Shown: piece after piece, positions 1 through 7,533 of the stretch
Layout of the letters: each line of letters starts with the position of its first letter
Position numbering within the stretch: the stretch's first letter is position 1
DNA from: an uncultured Erysipelotrichaceae bacterium
Lineage (GTDB): Bacteria; Bacillota_I; Bacilli_A; Erysipelotrichales; Erysipelotrichaceae
Length of the DNA stretch: 64,000 bases
Assembly (NCBI GenBank): GCA_947167125.1
Contig: CAMVGT010000002.1
Span: 46,685 to 110,684 of the forward strand
Direction: 5' to 3'
Notes under the pieces: generated by a model
Database searches by the model: none
The model's input: only the letters and a program-made list of their open reading frames with translations
Told to the model about the DNA's origin: nothing
Translations under genes and position numbers: made by a program

Positions 1-272
1 TAGGTGAAGACAATCAGGTTGTCCGGATCGGATCTCTTGACGCCTGTCGCAACTGCCGGAGCACGTCCGTGGGCAGCTTCGATCATGTCGCAGCTGAAGT
101 AGTCATAAGCCATAACGGAGCAGCCTACCGGCGCGATGCCGACAGTCTTTCCTTCGATTCCCAGCTCGTCAATCGCTTCCGCGACCAGACGGTGCACAAT
201 ACCGTGTGTACAGCCGGGGCAGTAGTGAAGAGGAACATCAGTGAGTGATTTCGGCTTGTCAAATACGATCAT
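1..272 (-). CDS. 2-oxoacid:ferredoxin oxidoreductase beta (TPP) subunit, partial
   Basis: Only the first 90 or so residues are inside the window; the 3' end runs off the left edge. The product begins with a short leader and then the YCPGCTHG motif (about residues 17-24) and a GIAPVGCS segment, both typical of the thiamine-pyrophosphate beta subunit of KorB/VorA-type enzymes. These subunits hold TPP and decarboxylate, or reductively carboxylate, 2-oxoacids with ferredoxin. The ATG at 272 is one base past the stop of the alpha gene and has GGGAGG about ten bases upstream, so the two are translationally coupled. Substrate (branched-chain versus 2-oxoglutarate) cannot be read from this fragment; the neighbouring T-boxes favour branched-chain. 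Confidence 0.9.
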   Translation of the reverse strand, partial: MIVFDKPKSLTDVPLHYCPGCTHGIVHRLVAEAIDELGIEGKTVGIAPVGCSVMAYDYFSCDMIEAAHGRAPAVATGVKRSDPDNLIVFT

Positions 273-273
273 C

Positions 274-1347
274 TTATTTTCCTCCCTTCTCATTGGCTTC
301 CACAATTGCCTGGTATACCTGATCCGGTGTCGGGATCATACCGCCGACACGGTAGCACAGGGATACAGGAACTCTGCACTTTGTCGCAAGCTGAACATCT
401 TCAATCATCTGGCCCATGGAGAGCTCGACGCTGATGATCTGCTTTGCATGATCCGCTGCCTTCGCGAATACTGCGGACGGGAACGGCCACAGTGTGACCG
501 GACGGATGAGACCGGCCTTGATGCCGTGGGCACGGGCTTCATTGACCGCGTTTCTGGAAACACGTGCAGCGATGCCGAATGCGGCGATGATGATATCAGC
601 GTCTTCGGTCAGGTATTCTTCCGCCATAGCTTCCGTCTGTGCAATCAGTTCATATTTCTTGTAGCGCTCGATATTTGTCTTTTCCAGAAGTTCCGGATTC
701 AGATAGAGCGAGTTGATGACATTGTGTTCTCTTGCCATCTTTGTGCCGGTTGTAGCCCAGGGCTTTGCCGGCTGTTCCTTAATATCAAAGTCAAAGGATA
801 CCGGTTCCATCATCTGGCCGATGGTTCCGTCTGCCAGAATCATGGAAGTCATGCGGTACTGGTCCGCAAGTTCGAATCCTTTGATTGTCAGCTGCGCCAT
901 TTCCTGAACGGAGCTCGGTGCCAGAACGATCATGTGGTAATCGCCGTGTCCGCCGCCTCTTGTCGCCTGGAAATAGTCGGACTGGGACGGCTGGATACCG
1001 CCAAGACCGGGTCCGCCTCTCTGTGCGTTGACAACCAGTGCGGGCAGATCCGCACCGGCAAGGTAGGACAGTCCTTCACTCTTTAAGGAGATACCGGGAC
1101 TGGAGGAGGATGTCATAACGCGCTTGCCTGCGGAAGCGACGCCGTAAACCATGTTGATGGCAGCGATTTCGCTTTCAGCCTGCAGGAAGGTTCCCCCGAT
1201 CTTCGGCATTCTCTTCGCCATGTAGGCAGCGATTTCAGTCTGCGGGGTGATCGGATAGCCGAAGTAATGGCGGCATCCTGCCTGAATCGCAGCTTCCGCA
1301 ATCGCTTCGTTGCCTTTCATCAATACTTTTTCAGCCACTTCATTCAC
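274..1347 (-). CDS. 2-oxoacid:ferredoxin oxidoreductase alpha subunit (VorB/KorA type)
   Basis: The 357-residue protein has the pyrimidine-binding domain (about 15-240, with [14 protein letters not shown] and [11 protein letters not shown] near the N-terminus) and the C-terminal transketolase-like domain (about 250-357) of the alpha subunit of ferredoxin-dependent 2-oxoacid oxidoreductases. With the beta, ferredoxin and (presumably off-window) gamma subunits it interconverts acyl-CoA + CO2 + reduced ferredoxin and a 2-oxoacid. The start is a GTG three bases after the ferredoxin stop, with AAAGG upstream; an internal ATG at residue 10 is a less likely alternative. VorB is the closest family by overall look, but KorA and VorB are not reliably separated by eye. 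Confidence 0.9.
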   Translation of the reverse strand: MNEVAEKVLMKGNEAIAEAAIQAGCRHYFGYPITPQTEIAAYMAKRMPKIGGTFLQAESEIAAINMVYGVASAGKRVMTSSSSPGISLKSEGLSYLAGADLPALVVNAQRGGPGLGGIQPSQSDYFQATRGGGHGDYHMIVLAPSSVQEMAQLTIKGFELADQYRMTSMILADGTIGQMMEPVSFDFDIKEQPAKPWATTGTKMAREHNVINSLYLNPELLEKTNIERYKKYELIAQTEAMAEEYLTEDADIIIAAFGIAARVSRNAVNEARAHGIKAGLIRPVTLWPFPSAVFAKAADHAKQIISVELSMGQMIEDVQLATKCRVPVSLCYRVGGMIPTPDQVYQAIVEANEKGGK

Positions 1348-1350
1348 CTT

Positions 1351-1557
1351 TTACCTTTCCACTGTGATAATGCAGTCCGGGCACATAATCGCGCATGATG
1401 TGCAGCCGATGCACGCATCTTTGTCCGTGCATTCCGCCGGATGATGTCCCTTCTTGTTGATCTTGTCTTTGGACAGCTGAAGGATTCCTTTCGGGCAGGC
1501 GTCGACGCAAAGACCGCAGCCCTTGCACTCATCTTCCCTGAACGTTACTTTCGCCAT
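1351..1557 (-). CDS. 2x[4Fe-4S] ferredoxin subunit of the 2-oxoacid oxidoreductase
   Basis: This is a 68-residue ferredoxin with two cluster motifs, CKGCGLCVDACP and CIGCTSCAIMCP. It is the delta/ferredoxin subunit that passes electrons between TPP chemistry and free ferredoxin. The open frame extends to 1614, but GGAAAGGAAAGAG just before the ATG at 1557 and the usual MAKVTF-like family start favour 1557. It lies between a P-loop ATPase and the alpha subunit, three bases from the latter. Confidence 0.93.
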   Translation of the reverse strand: MAKVTFREDECKGCGLCVDACPKGILQLSKDKINKKGHHPAECTDKDACIGCTSCAIMCPDCIITVER

Positions 1558-1606
1558 AGTTTTCTCTTTCCTTTCCTCTTTATATGAATCCTGGATTTCA
1601 CTGTGA

Positions 1607-2272
1607 TCAGTCAACCGGACGCTTCTGCAGCTTCATCGCAAACAGATTGTCGATTTTCCCCTTCAGTTCGTCATAGAACTTTTCTTCAACCGAAGTCAGT
1701 ACCAGGGGAAGTCCGGTCAGTTCAGAAACTTCTTTCGCATAATCAAGCGAACCGAGAATGCATTCCGCATCCGTTCCCGAACCAAGATTGGAATTGTTGA
1801 TGATTCCGGTGAATTTGAGACGTCCTGCCTCTTCGATTTCCTGCATCACTTCCGCAACGCTTTGAGCATCGGGAGTCAGGGGTCTGTATTTGTTGATCAC
1901 CAGAAACATGTCGTAGTTGTTTTCTTCCGCGATTCTGCGGGAAAGTCTGCCGAGCGCCAGTGCGCCGCGGTCATCGCCGCCGACATCGATGATGCTGTAA
2001 AGACGTTCATCATCGACAATCGCATACATATCCTGCGGCAGTGCCGGGATATCAAGACTGGAGTTGGCGTAGGGTGAAACAATCAGCCGGATTCCCGCAG
2101 CCTCAAGTTCATTCTTAGAATCAAGGGTACGGAAATAGGGGTTGACGATATCAAGATCGGCAATGGCTGTATGCTCATGTTCCTTTTTGAGTTCCATTGC
2201 CATATTGACCGCGATATTTGTCTTGCCGCTGCCGTAATGGCCGGCCAGAAGCGTGATTCTCTTATAATTCAT
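1607..2272 (-). CDS. P-loop nucleotide-binding protein (ParA/MinD/CobQ-like)
   Basis: The 221-residue protein starts with a Walker A loop, GHYGSGKT (about residues 11-18), followed by a DLDIVNPYFRT segment and a later DVGGDDRG motif, which look like the switch regions of SIMIBI-class (MinD/CobB-like) ATPases. The ATG at 2272 overlaps the last 11 bases of the upstream acyl-CoA synthetase gene, so it is coupled to it; a longer frame to 2395 lies inside that gene and is ignored. The role is unknown. Its fixed place ahead of the ferredoxin and alpha subunits suggests a part in assembling or activating the oxidoreductase, for example in Fe-S delivery as MinD-like Mrp/NBP35 proteins do; that is inference. 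Confidence 0.75.
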   Translation of the reverse strand: MNYKRITLLAGHYGSGKTNIAVNMAMELKKEHEHTAIADLDIVNPYFRTLDSKNELEAAGIRLIVSPYANSSLDIPALPQDMYAIVDDERLYSIIDVGGDDRGALALGRLSRRIAEENNYDMFLVINKYRPLTPDAQSVAEVMQEIEEAGRLKFTGIINNSNLGSGTDAECILGSLDYAKEVSELTGLPLVLTSVEEKFYDELKGKIDNLFAMKLQKRPVD

Positions 2273-4556
2273 TTCTCTTGATCTTTCCGCTAACCGTCTT
2301 GGGCAGCTCATCCCGGAACACGACGGCTCTCGGATATTTATAAGGAGCGGTCCTTGACTTGACGTAATTCTGGATTTCCTTGACCAGTGCATCATCGCCC
2401 TGCTTGCCGCTTACAAGAACGATCGAAGCCTTGACGATCTGTCCGCGCACTTCATCGGGCATTGCGCTGACACCGCACTCAAGTACATAAGGAAGTTCCA
2501 TGATAATGCTTTCGATCTCGAACGGGCCGATGCGGTAGCCGGAGGATTTGATGACATCATCCTTGCGTCCGACATACCAGTAGAATCCGTCTTCATCCTT
2601 CCATGCCATATCGCCGGTGTGGTAGAGACCGTCGCACCATGTCGACTTTGTCTCCTCCTCATCCTTGTAGTAGCATACCGCAAGTCCGGGAGGAAGGCCG
2701 TTTTTGATATTCACAACAATTTCACCTGTTTCGCCGACCGGAACCGGGACATTGTTGTTATCCACCAGGCTGACATCATAGATCGGTGCCGGTTTGCCCA
2801 TCGAACCGATCTTATGCGGTGCGCCGACCAGGTTGCCGATGATCATCGTGGATTCGGACTGGCCGAAGCCTTCCATGATTCTTAAGCCTGTCGCTTTTTC
2901 AAACTGCCGGTAAACTTCCGGATTGAGCGCTTCGCCAGCGGTTGTCATATGCTTGACGGAGGAGAAGTCATATTTGGAAATATCCTGCTTGATCATCATT
3001 CTGAGCATTGTAGGAGGTGCACAGAACGATGTGATGTGGTATTTGGCGAACATCGGCAGAATGTCTGCCGCATCGAAGCGGTCAAAGTCATAAACGAATA
3101 CAGCGCCTTCCGCAAGCCACTGTCCGTAGAGCTTGCCCCACATTGCCTTCGCCCATCCGGTATCGGAAATGGTGAAGTGAAGGCCCTTTGTATCGACTGT
3201 ATGCCAGTATCTTGCCGTATGGAAATGTCCGAGCGGATAGCGGTAGTTATGAGCCGCAATCTTGGGATATCCGGAAGTTCCGGATGTGAAATACATTAAC
3301 ATCAGATCATCGCCGCACGGGGAATCTTCTTTTCTGTCAAAGTGGGAGCTGTACATCGGATAGTCTTCATCGAAGTTTCTCCATCCTTCTCTTTCACCGT
3401 TGACAATCAGCTTGTATTTCATGCCGTCATACTTTTCGCATGCAAGATCGACCTGATGGGCAACATCATCATCGGATGTGCAGATGATCGCGCTGACGCC
3501 CGCCTTTTCAAAGCGGTAGGTCAGATCGTGCTCCTGCAGCTGGCATGTCGCCGGAATCGCGATTGCCCCAAGCTTGTTGAGACCGAGAATCGCGAACCAG
3601 AACTGGTAATGGCGCTTGAGGATCAACATGACCCTGTCGCCGCGCTTGATGCCGATGGACTTGAAATAGTTTGCACACTGGGAAGAAGCACGCTTGATGT
3701 CACGGAATGTGAATCTGCGTTCTGTCTTATCCTTTGATATATGCAGCATCGCCAGCTTGTCGGGATCGCGCTTTGCGATCGCGTCGACCAGATCAAACGC
3801 GAAGTTGAAATGATCAATGTCATGGAATTTGATGGAAGTCGGTGTTCCGTTGTCATTTTCCTCAACATCGATATATTTCTTCCAGATTCTGTTTTCCTTT
3901 TTCGGATCTTCGATCTGGGCGCGTGTTTCCTGAATGATCGGTGCCGCCGCGAGTTCGGGAATCGGCTCGCCGGCCGGATTCAGGACGATTGCGTAGAAGA
4001 TGCAGTCCTTTCCGCCGACGGCAATCATGCCGTGCGGTGTTTCGGAATTGTAGTAGATGCTGTCGCCGGGACCCAGCACTTCACTGTGTTCGCCGACCTG
4101 CACCTTGAGGTAGCCTTCAATGACAATATCGCACTCCTGACCGTCATGGCTGGTCAGTTCGATGTCTTTGGACTGGGCGGATTCATCATAGACGCTTCTG
4201 ACATAAAGCGGTTCCGCAATTCGGTTCTGGAAAGCATAAGCCAGATTGTAGTAAGTCATGCCATGCGCCTGCGAAACTCTCTGGGCGCTGCCGGCTCTTG
4301 TCAGTGCGTAGGACTGCAGAGTCGGGCTGTAGCCTTCGATAATATCGGTTACGTTGACGCGGCATTTCAGAGCACACCGGTAAATGAATGTGAAGTTGAG
4401 ATCCTGTCTGCCTTCCTCGCAGGCCAGATATTCTTCTTCACTGACACCGACACTCTGCGCCATTTCCAGCGGTGTAAAGCCTTCCGCTTCACGCAGTTCG
4501 CGGATTCGTGCGGCCATTTCCTGGATCTTATAATCAAGTCCTGTAATCTGTTCCAT
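2262..4556 (-). CDS. XRE HTH-cupin-acyl-CoA synthetase fusion (copy A)
   Basis: The 764-residue protein has three parts. An XRE-type helix-turn-helix is at about 9-61. A cupin domain is at about 110-195 (HDGQECDIVIEG, GDSIYYNSETPHG). An AMP-forming acyl-CoA synthetase fills about 230-764. The synthetase has FTSGTSGYPK (about 423), GFGQSES (about 562), SSGYRIGPFEIES (about 668) and the catalytic-lysine tail PKTVSGKIKR (about 759). The synthetase part resembles the ACSM/MacS group, which activates short, medium and branched acids. XRE-cupin proteins are normally stand-alone repressors, so this may be an enzyme that also senses and regulates. It is preceded by a T-box and followed by the overlapping P-loop gene and the oxidoreductase subunits. 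Confidence 0.9.
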   Translation of the reverse strand: MEQITGLDYKIQEMAARIRELREAEGFTPLEMAQSVGVSEEEYLACEEGRQDLNFTFIYRCALKCRVNVTDIIEGYSPTLQSYALTRAGSAQRVSQAHGMTYYNLAYAFQNRIAEPLYVRSVYDESAQSKDIELTSHDGQECDIVIEGYLKVQVGEHSEVLGPGDSIYYNSETPHGMIAVGGKDCIFYAIVLNPAGEPIPELAAAPIIQETRAQIEDPKKENRIWKKYIDVEENDNGTPTSIKFHDIDHFNFAFDLVDAIAKRDPDKLAMLHISKDKTERRFTFRDIKRASSQCANYFKSIGIKRGDRVMLILKRHYQFWFAILGLNKLGAIAIPATCQLQEHDLTYRFEKAGVSAIICTSDDDVAHQVDLACEKYDGMKYKLIVNGEREGWRNFDEDYPMYSSHFDRKEDSPCGDDLMLMYFTSGTSGYPKIAAHNYRYPLGHFHTARYWHTVDTKGLHFTISDTGWAKAMWGKLYGQWLAEGAVFVYDFDRFDAADILPMFAKYHITSFCAPPTMLRMMIKQDISKYDFSSVKHMTTAGEALNPEVYRQFEKATGLRIMEGFGQSESTMIIGNLVGAPHKIGSMGKPAPIYDVSLVDNNNVPVPVGETGEIVVNIKNGLPPGLAVCYYKDEEETKSTWCDGLYHTGDMAWKDEDGFYWYVGRKDDVIKSSGYRIGPFEIESIIMELPYVLECGVSAMPDEVRGQIVKASIVLVSGKQGDDALVKEIQNYVKSRTAPYKYPRAVVFRDELPKTVSGKIKRNEL

Positions 4557-4585
4557 AGGTCGTCTCCTCTTAACAAGCTGTGCAA

Positions 4586-4801
4586 ATAAAGAAAGGGCAT
4601 CCTCATATGTAAGGACGCCCTGAGCGTGGTACCACCTTGCTTGCTTCTCAAATACGTAACGTGTATGAACGGTTTCTCTTACTGCAATGTTCAGAGTAAC
4701 TAGCTCCGGGACGACTTCATTTCCCCTGTCCGCCTGCTTTCACCAAACGCAGGCTCTCTGTCAGATCCAGTCAGGAAATTACTCCTCCCCTTCGTCGCTT
4801 G
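4586..4801 (-). promoter_or_regulatory. T-box leader 1, upstream of copy A; candidate Val specifier
   Basis: The minus-strand leader carries the T-box core AAGGTGGTACCACG (plus-strand 4624-4638). Stem I has an AGTA element (minus strand GGAGTAATTT), a CAGAGAG kink-turn element and a TTTGGTG apical loop. A terminator hairpin (4594-4621) ends in a T-rich tract. In the specifier loop, the E-loop GAA on the 3' strand is followed by GTC and a purine, then TCCC pairing with GGGA; this reads as a valine codon. The fold was done by eye, so the specifier is tentative while the T-box call is firm. Confidence 0.92.
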
Positions 4802-4807
4802 CTAAGA

Positions 4808-4835
4808 ATTATAACAAATACCGCCGATTTAACAA
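4808..4835 (-). promoter_or_regulatory. Promoter of T-box 1 transcript
   Basis: The -10 TATAAT is at 4813-4808, preceded by TG in the extended -10 position. A -35-like TTGTTA at 4835-4830 is 16 bases away. It lies just upstream of stem I. Confidence 0.7.
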
Positions 4836-4908
4836 TGTTTTCATGAATGATTCAACCGTTTTCAGAAAGATTTTTACATCTATTTATGAAAACTTTTTCA
4901 TTGCTTTC

Positions 4909-7170
4909 TTAAAGCTTGTTGCGCTGAATCTTGCCGCTGATTGTCTTGGGAAGATGATCGCGGAAGACAACGATACGGGGGTATTTGTAAGGCGCCGTAT
5001 TCTGTTTTACGTAGTTCTGGATTTCCTTTTTCAGCTCTTCGGTCGGCTCAACGCCTTTCACCAGAACAATGCTTGCCTTGACAACCTGGCCGCGGACTTC
5101 ATCCGGTTCGGCCGAAACGCCGCATTCAAGAACATACGGAAGTTCCATGATGACACTTTCGATCTCGAACGGGCCGATGCGGTAGCCGGAGGATTTGATG
5201 ACATCATCCACACGTCCGACATACCAATAGAATCCGTCTTCATCACGCCATGCTTCATCGCCGGTATGATAATAGCCGTCATGCCATACCGACTTTGTAG
5301 CATCTTCATTGCGGTAGTAGCCTTTGAAGAGTCCGCACGGCACGTGATCCTTTGTGCTGATGACAATTTCGCCCGGTTCGCCATCCGGTACCGGATTGCC
5401 GTCTCTGTCCAGCAGCTGGATATCATAGAGCGGCGTCGGCTTACCCATGGAGCCGAGCTTGACCGTGCTGCCGAGCAGGTTTGCGATTGCCAGCGTGCAT
5501 TCGGTCTGGCCGAAGCCTTCCATGATATGCAGGCCGGTTGCCTTTTCAAACTGACGGTAGACTTCCGGATTGAGCGCTTCGCCCGCGGTTGTCATATGGA
5601 CAACGGAGGACAGATCGTATTTGGAAATGTCTTCCTTGATTAACATACGCAGGATGGTGGGCGGTGCGCAGAATGTTGTGATGTGATATTTCGCGAACAT
5701 CGGAAGGATGTCTGCAGCTTTGAAACGGTCGAAGTCATAGGTGAAGACTGCGCCTTCCTGCAGCCACTGTCCGTACAGCTTGCCCCACAATGCCTTTCCC
5801 CATCCGGTATCGGAAATGGTGAAGTGCAGACCCTGGTCGCTGACGCCGTGCCAGTATCTGGCAGTAATATAATGACCCAGTGCGTATTTGCAGGAATGTT
5901 CGGCAATCTTGGGATAGCCGGTTGTGCCGGATGTGAAGAACATCAGCTGTGTATCATCTCCGCACGGTGTATCCGCAGTTCTTGCGAATCTTGTGCTGTA
6001 GAGCTTGTATTCATCATCGAAGTCCTGCCATCCTTCACGGTTTCCGCCGACAAGAATCCTTGTCTTAAGGGTGCCGCATCTGCTCTGGGCGATATCTACC
6101 TGGTTAGGCACATCGTCTTCGCATGTCGCCACAATCGCGGTGACGCCGGCGGACAGGAAGCGGTATTCAAAGTCATGCGCCTGCAGCTGGCTGGTTGCCG
6201 GAATCGCAATCGCGCCGAGCTTATGCAGTGCCAGGAATGTGAACCAGAACTGGTAATGGCGTTTCAGAACAACCATGACACGGTCGCCCTTGCGGATGCC
6301 GAGCGCCTTGAAGTAGTTGGCGCACTGTCCGGAAGCTCTCTGCATGTCACGGAATGTGAAGCGGCGTTCCACCATATTCTTATCAATATGGATCATCGCA
6401 AGCTTTTCCGGATCCTTTTTCGCAATCGCGTCAACGACATCGAATGCGAAATTGAAGCGGTCTTCATTCTTGAAATGAATCTCTTTGAGTGTTCCGTCCG
6501 CATCCTCAACTGTTTCGACAAAGTTTTCGCATACAAGCGGATGTCTGTCTTTGGAAGGAATGAATGTGTTGCGGATCAGGGTTTCCTGGGATGAAGTGCC
6601 GGAGATGACAATTGCCAGGAACAGACAGTCTCTGCCATCCACCGCGATCATGCCGTGGGGCGTGGAACTGTTATAGAAAATGCTGTCGCCTTCGCTGAGA
6701 TATTCGATATTGTCGCCGACCTGCACTTTCATGCGTCCGCTGATGACAAAGTCGAATTCCTGACCGGCGTGTCTTGTCAGATGGATCGGCTTGTCCTGCA
6801 GTTCAGGCTCATATTCATAATGAACATAGTACGGCTCCGCGAGCTTGTTGCGGAACATCGGCGCCATGTTCTGGATTTCGATGCCGTCTTCCTTGATGGA
6901 ATTCTGCAGATGTCCCTTGCGGGTGATGGTGTAGGAGGAAAGGTTGGCACTTCTTCCTTCAAGAAGGTCGCTCATGCCGACGCCGAAAGTCAGAGCACAT
7001 TTGTGAATGAAGGTAAAAGGCATATCCGCCTTTCCGCTTTCATACTCCTGATACTGCTGCGGAGTTACCTCTGTCTTTACGGCCATTTCTTCAATGCTGT
7101 AGCCGGAAATCTCACGCAGTTCGTGGATTCGAAGCGCAGTTTCCATCAGATCGTTTTCAACTTTTTGCAT
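4909..7170 (-). CDS. XRE HTH-cupin-acyl-CoA synthetase fusion (copy B)
   Basis: The 753-residue paralogue of copy A has the same order of domains: HTH (about 10-62), cupin (about 110-190, GDSIFYNSSTPHG) and ACSM-like acyl-CoA synthetase (about 225-753). It shows FTSGTTGYPK (about 411), GFGQTEC, SSGYRIGPFEIES and PKTISGKIQR. Long blocks are identical to copy A, so the pair arose by tandem duplication of gene and T-box together. Each copy keeps its own promoter and T-box, which suggests different acids or different amino-acid signals rather than simple dosage. The ATG at 7170 follows GGAGG. Confidence 0.9.
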   Translation of the reverse strand: MQKVENDLMETALRIHELREISGYSIEEMAVKTEVTPQQYQEYESGKADMPFTFIHKCALTFGVGMSDLLEGRSANLSSYTITRKGHLQNSIKEDGIEIQNMAPMFRNKLAEPYYVHYEYEPELQDKPIHLTRHAGQEFDFVISGRMKVQVGDNIEYLSEGDSIFYNSSTPHGMIAVDGRDCLFLAIVISGTSSQETLIRNTFIPSKDRHPLVCENFVETVEDADGTLKEIHFKNEDRFNFAFDVVDAIAKKDPEKLAMIHIDKNMVERRFTFRDMQRASGQCANYFKALGIRKGDRVMVVLKRHYQFWFTFLALHKLGAIAIPATSQLQAHDFEYRFLSAGVTAIVATCEDDVPNQVDIAQSRCGTLKTRILVGGNREGWQDFDDEYKLYSTRFARTADTPCGDDTQLMFFTSGTTGYPKIAEHSCKYALGHYITARYWHGVSDQGLHFTISDTGWGKALWGKLYGQWLQEGAVFTYDFDRFKAADILPMFAKYHITTFCAPPTILRMLIKEDISKYDLSSVVHMTTAGEALNPEVYRQFEKATGLHIMEGFGQTECTLAIANLLGSTVKLGSMGKPTPLYDIQLLDRDGNPVPDGEPGEIVISTKDHVPCGLFKGYYRNEDATKSVWHDGYYHTGDEAWRDEDGFYWYVGRVDDVIKSSGYRIGPFEIESVIMELPYVLECGVSAEPDEVRGQVVKASIVLVKGVEPTEELKKEIQNYVKQNTAPYKYPRIVVFRDHLPKTISGKIQRNKL

Positions 7171-7210
7171 GTTTCATGCCTCCGTCTGTTTTTGACTGAG
7201 ATCCGGTGCA

Positions 7211-7485
7211 TAAAATAAAACACCCGTCTCAATCTGCTTGAGACGAGTGTATAAATTCACCCGCGGTACCACTCAAATTGCCGTAAAAATACAGCCGCTC
7301 ATCAGGATCCAACAATCCCTAAGTCTGTAACGGGACTTCCCGGGATATATCTACTTGTTTCCGTTCGTATATCCAGCTCAGAAGTGATGGTCTTTACGGA
7401 TGTCTGCTGCCGGTTTTCACCGCCCACCGGCTCTCTGTGAAGCTTCCAATCCTAACGTCTTCATCGCAGCTTTTTTCGTTTGCTG
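7211..7485 (-). promoter_or_regulatory. T-box leader 2, upstream of copy B
   Basis: The T-box core GAGTGGTACCGCGG is at plus-strand 7260-7274. Stem I has CACAGAGAGCC and GGCGGTG elements (around 7415-7440). A strong terminator (7220-7250: ACACTCGTCTCAA/TTGAGACGGGTGT, then TTTATTTTA) precedes the gene. The specifier is less clear than in T-box 1. ATC followed by A, just before a GAAG/CTTC base helix, would mean isoleucine, but ACC or GAC cannot be excluded without proper folding. Confidence 0.92.
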
Positions 7486-7491
7486 AGTAAG

Positions 7492-7521
7492 ATGATACCA
7501 TCTGTCACTTTTGCATGTCAA
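7492..7521 (-). promoter_or_regulatory. Promoter of T-box 2 transcript
   Basis: A perfect -35 TTGACA (7521-7516) and an extended -10 TGGTATCAT (hexamer 7497-7492) are 18 bases apart. Confidence 0.8.
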
Positions 7522-7533
7522 CACTTTTAAGCG

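Noticed and set aside
3741-4589. Long plus-strand frame opposite the XRE-cupin part of copy A
   Set aside because: It lies antisense to a clearly conserved multi-domain protein, has no family likeness and no ribosome site; similar antisense frames opposite the other synthetase gene were also dropped.
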